Source of the DNA: Tridacna crocea
Lineage: Eukaryota; Mollusca; Bivalvia; Cardiida; Cardiidae
Direction of reading: 5' to 3'
DNA: 64,000 nt
Assembly: GCA_943736015.1 (NCBI GenBank)
Contig: OX031058.1
Span: 18,811,001 to 18,875,000 of the forward strand
The notes under the pieces were generated by a model. It was given only the letters and a program-made list of their open reading frames with translations, had not been told where the DNA came from and did not search any database. How positions within the stretch are numbered: position 1 is the first letter of the stretch; the number at the start of each line of letters is the position of its first letter. The position numbers and the translations under genes were made by a program. Of the stretch, positions 24,501 through 30,500 are shown piece after piece.

Positions 24501-27500
24501 CAAATCATCAATAATTAAGACTCATAAAATTACACAAATTTTTTTTTGATGGTGTTCCCATAAAAGGCTATGTAGCCTCTTAAGGTATTTTTAGATTTCG
24601 CGCCAAAAATCAATAAAGCATCGTGGGAATGTCAAGTGACTGGCACATGACTAATAACGCTTGAAATACATTATATAACAAACATGTCATAATTACTTTC
24701 CATCATTTCTTATTCAGCCCCATGTTTGAAACTTCGCCTGTGTATTCCTGTATGTAAATAAACGAATTGATTGTCTAAAAATAGAATGTGTCTCCGGTTG
24801 GAGTCAACCTGGGCCGTAGTAAATCTCTAATTTCATGTGTTGTCGGATGGTCTTCGACTGCTGGGGGTTTTATGAAAGCAAATTAAAAGGCTTTGGGTGT
24901 ATAAGGATGATTTTTTTGCATTTTTGTAAAATTTTCGTCCCAAAATCTGAAGGGCGACCTTTAGGGGAATACCATCAAAAAATTGTTTTTGTAATATTAT
25001 GATTCTTAATTACTGAAGATTTGTATTGTTTTTTTCATATAAATTTCAATGGTACATGTATATATATTTTTCATTTTGGTGTGATGTGAAAAACCTAAAT
25101 ACCTAAGTAAGGGTTTTACCGCTGTCAGATTTTTGACATTCTACATTGCGGACATTTGAAGATGATACTCCAAATTCTTCATTGTGCCCCAAGTGATTGG
25201 ACTTTTCAACTGAAGAGAAAACATTGTGGGAAAAAAAGAAAATGCTGGTGAGCAGCATTTTCTCCTTTTTCAACAATGTATTTAAATGATCTCTTTGTCA
25301 AAGTCATAAAACATCAATTGGTTTATTGGGATAGGGTGGAAATAGGTATGTGATTTACTTGATGGTGGTGGGGGTGGAGCAGCTGCTGAGGGGCCCCACT
25401 GTTGCTGCTGCATCTGTAATGTCTGCTGCCATTGGGCCGCTTGATTCTTTAGATTCTGCAGTCTTTGCTCTTCCTCTGGATCTGTTGCTACCATCCCAGT
25501 CTGTAACAATAACAAGAGCTCCATTTGTGGGTTGCACCTGGTTCTTTTTCAGTACAATTATTTGAGTCCAAAAAATGGGCATAATTGTATCAAAATCAGT
25601 TTGCTTTTCTAGCATGCATTGCCTTTTAGCATGAAGCCATAATCTGAAGTATATATCTACAATCATGTCAGAGATTTCTGAAAGAGTCGAAGTTCTTTCA
25701 TGTGCCATGGTAGGGCAATGACAAAAACCTTTATGTTTTCTTCTAAACAGGTAAAACTCACTGCATAAATGTCAGTGTTATTTCTGTTAACAAAATTACT
25801 CCTGTAAAATCTCCTAGTGAGATGCTTCTTTTTCAGAAAACTATTTTAGATCATGATGGTTGGTTTGATATTTGAAATAATCTACTTACTTAAAAATTGT
25901 TGACCAAAACGCCAAATTTGATCAGAAAATATGAAATTCATCTGACCATGACAGCATCAGGCAAAAACAATTACCTGTAACCAGCTATTTCACTATCTGA
26001 TGTACTTTTCACAAATAAAGGTCCAAATTTCCAATGACACCTAAGACCCCCATTCCACTGGGCGGCGATCTCAGTACGATCTGAAATTTTGGACAAAACG
26101 CCGAGAATCGTAGCGAAAACGCAACAGCGCAGTAGAAACGCCTTGATCGTAGTAGAAGCGTATCGGAAGCGTAATGATCGCCACATCACGGAGCTTGTTT
26201 TGAACTTGCTCAAAATTTACGTAGCGAGATCGCCGTGGACTCGAAACGCAACGAAAGCGTACTGAGAGCGTAGAAAGAAATTCATGAGCGCCGTAGGATC
26301 GCAGCCGCATCGCGAGCAACGTAACACAAGCGCACTCACATCGTACAAAGAGCGCCGAGATATTTCTCTGCGATCCCGTTACGTTTCTGTTACGCTTTAA
26401 GCGCTCGCCCTACGATTTCACTATGCTCTTGCCGCTTTGGTTGCGTTTCATTTGCGCTTCTGTCACGCTTATGGCGACTGAGTTTGGCTCATGACGCTTC
26501 GTCTCTCGATATAGCATACAAGAGAATAATAAGCAGACTTTAAACGGTCAACATGCCACCGAAACGAAGGGCTAAATCAAGATCAAAGCCTCATGTCGCT
26601 ATGCCTGATTTTCCGGCGGAGGAGTTGCAAGGTTCTACAGTAAACGACAACGTGCATCCACCCGACTTTGACCCGTTATTGCCAACTTTAGACCTGGTTC
26701 GAGTGCCCTCCTGAAGTTAGTGTCAACCTTCTTAATTCTGGGACCAACTCTTTGTAGGATCTCATCAAACATCCGTGGCTCCATTCTCATATAGTTAAAC
26801 AATGTTGCCGAGTCTTCCATCCTAAGTTCAGTCATAAGTTGATCGTAGTGACCGAATTGGAGCCTACGATCAGCTGACAACCATGGACGGACCCAGAACC
26901 TTTTTACCCTTCTCCTTCTGGCATGTCTCTCAGCACCACGTCGTATTTGTCTCTGGTTCAGAATCGCCAGCTGGAGCATAGCTACTTGAACGATGCGATC
27001 CATCTCCTTTTAAAGCTAATCTTCAACTGATGACAACGTACTTAAAGCGCCAGCTTTCTATAGAACATTCCGAGAGCGCAACAAAAGCGCAGCTCTTGCG
27101 CCAAGGTCGTAGAAAGGTCGCATCAGCAACGTAGAAACCGTAGACAGAGCGTAGTCAGAAATCCTATGTCGTCGTGAAAACGTAGTGGCAGCGTGTTGGA
27201 GAGACTTCAAGCGCCCGAGGAGCGCAACAACAGCGCGCCAGGATCGTGACAAGCGCAACGAGATCGTCATAAAAGCGTACTAAAGGCGTACTTGGGAATT
27301 TTAGGTCCGAAATTTCTACCCAAGTCGGCGTTTCCACGGCGATTCGGAAGGTTTTGGAGAAGCGCCACGATCGCCATGAGCGTACTGAGATCGCCGCCCA
27401 GTGGAATGGGGGTTTAATAAAATGGGAATGGATCATTAGATAAATGATTAATCTTTAACATCACACAAACTGAGGTGCAAAATACCAATTAAATCAATGG

Positions 27501-30500
27501 AAATTTACCTTTTTTCCCAATGTAAATAAATCCAGTGTAATTTGTAAACAATTAACATGGCAACTTCCATTAACAGGCATGCGCACTTAACAGAATTTGA
27601 ATTTTGTACAGTCTGGTTCCTTAAGCCTGACAACTATTTTCGCACAAGGTGCCTTTGTCAACAGCGAAATTCGCAACTAAACCGTCCTGTAGCATGTCAG
27701 AGATACTGCGATATCTGCCGAGACATGCGCATTGATGATATCACCATCAGAGTTCTGCCAAGCTTTTTACCTTATGGGGCCAATAGCCCATCCAAGCCCA
27801 AAAAGTGGGGCCACCGTTTTACATGGGGCCATGACTGAAGTTCGGACATAAATTGAATACAATTATAGATCAGAGACAGAAAATAATCAAACATTTTGTA
27901 TGGTAATTTAGCAGTTACCTGTTTTATTGATTCTTATTTACAGAATTTCCAGCGCTTCAAGGGCCAAAGAAAATGAAGTATCTCTCTTCAGCGTTTCGGG
28001 TTGCCCAGAGGGCTTGAACTTGCTATTTGTCTTAGCCACTTTTGGTTTTGTTTGACCAAAATAGCTTAGTTTACATTTAATCTCTTCTTTTTGGCCATCG
28101 GAGTTGATCAAGAACAGCGACCATTTGATGCAGAATGAAAAACAAAACCATTATCTGTTTACTTGTGAAAATGAAACTCATTGGTTCAAAATTCGGGGAA
28201 CCCAACTTTCATTAAGTACTAAGCCAATCAGAATTGCCATTACGATCCATAAAACGACTTTGGGGAAAACACAGAAAAACTCTCTTGCACTCCGGATCAT
28301 TCTCATTCATGTATGGTGAGAGTAACGAACGACAACTCTGCTGGGAGATTGACACGGAAGTGAAATTGATTCGAACAAAACAGACTTCCAGTGAATTTGT
28401 CCCAAGTAATCTTTATACCTACGTTGCACGGCTCGTATTTTTAATGCGCCGGGTGGCCCCTCGGGCATATTTTTTTAGCGCCATCTGTAAATTTTTAGCG
28501 CCAATCCCGCAATGGCGCGTCCTCGGCAGAAATCTGCACCATGCAGTGCTCGCGCTGCCAATCGACATTATCGACATTTGTCGATTTTTTAATTCAGATG
28601 TCGATTAATTCTTCCAATTGTCGATAAAAATTGTCGATTAATTTATTCCCAAAAAAGTCGGATAAAATTTCCTTTACATGCTTAATTTGCGCCGGAAATG
28701 TGTGTTAATTTCTTGTTTCACACCTCGGCCGACGCAGACTTGGGCAATCAACAGGTCACAATGGGCTGCTATATGATACAACACGTGTCATATTACTCTA
28801 AACCGTTAATTGGCCATTATTGTTTGTTTCTTCTTAAATTTTGATTGACCACGTTAACTGACGCGGTGATGGAAGGGAACCAATCAGATGTTAATACGTT
28901 GACATTATAGAATTGAAATTAACGTAACTAATTTTGGTTACAAGCGAGACCTCACGTAAGAAAAAACGAAAAAAAAAAACATTATCCGCTTAACTTGTGT
29001 AAAATGACAAGACTTGAATAGGGCTCCGTATCGGTCAATTTGATCGATACGATATTTGTATCGATACAAAATGATCGATATTCGATATATCATATGATAT
29101 TTCAATTTTCAAGAAAAGACAGAAAAAAATGTGAAAATTGTGTTTGTTCTTTTTTCAGCATACCTGAAAAACAAAATACCGCAAATTTAACACTTCTAGA
29201 TTGTATTGAAATTTCATAATTATGTAGGCCTAAATTAATATGAATTCTAACTAGATCTACATTTACTACTCATTAAAAAGCTGAAAAGACAGTCTAAGAG
29301 GACTCTGATCGGACAATGTCGAGACATTTTGTTGTGTCATGGGTTTCCGTGTTTTTTTTTTTTACCGAACAATTTTTCATGCGTGTTAATTTCTGGATAT
29401 GTATGTTCGCATGATTCGACATAAATTTCTCAATAAGGATTAGAACTAGCACCAAAACCTGTTATTTTACTCACGATAAACAGATAATGGCCTTTTTTGT
29501 CCATGTTTTTTCTTACGTGAGGTCTCGCGTGTGATTAACATTTGTTATGCAAATTTCATGTCTATAAAATGATTTACACAATAATTTACGCGAGTCGGAA
29601 CACTGATTTCAGATAATCTAATGGAAAAAGAGATTTTATTTTCGAGCCACATTTTTCGGCAATATTAAAAGATCGACCAAATAAAATCTTAGGAAGGTTG
29701 AAAGGTCACAGCTTCAATTATTTCCATCGCTACCTCTCGATCACATCACGATTCACGAGATGTTCATTACCTTTCTTTAATCAACTATATTGACCAATTA
29801 TCAGCGTAAATTTGTCTGCAATCTGCTGATTGATGCATAATATGCAGATTTCAAACAACATGACGGGGGAACGAGAATAGGGGTATTAGCTAATTGTCAT
29901 CCATTGTGTAACGGGTACAGGGCGAGTAATAAAGAATGACGCATTTCGATTGGTTGTAAGTTTCCCAGGTAGCCACACCTACCTCTACGACTACTCGACT
30001 TTAGAGATTACCTAAAGTAAACTCGTAATGAATTTCGCCGTTAAAAACAACTAAACTGGGTATTTATATGCTTTACTTTTATTTTCTTTTGATGATCGAT
30101 ATTTTGTTCGATACAGAAACGTTCGATCCGATATATCTATCGAACGTAAAATACCGGTTTTCGATATATATCGAGTACCGGTACGGAGCCCTAGACTTGA
30201 AGTTACTTGCTACCCTTATTGATAATTATAGTCAAATCACGAGGAAATAACTATCCACAAATCAACACACGTGAAAAAATGCTCGATGCAAAAAACACGG
30301 AAACCCATGACACAACAAAATGTTCCTCGTGACATTGCCCGATCAGTGTCACTTTAGACTTTCTTTTCAGCTTTTTAATGACTTTAAGCAGTAAATTTCC
30401 ACAGGTATCTTACTTTAACAGAGTTTTCTGCAGGAAATCATCAATATTGACTACTTTAACTCTAGCAGAGAACAATTATTGTCATACCATATTATGACAT

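Larger units (their letters stand above)
26045..27414 (-). mobile_element. PIF/Harbinger transposon, internally deleted
   Basis: Inverted ends: (G/A)ACCCCCATTCCACTGGGCGG then CGATCTCAGTACG on each side. TAA occurs directly outside both ends (26042-26044 and 27415-27417), the 3-bp target duplication expected of PIF/Harbinger. Subterminal regions are unusually CG-rich with many GCG/CGTA motifs. The interior retains the start of a transposase on the minus strand and the start of a second ORF on the plus strand, with most of both missing. Confidence 0.85.
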
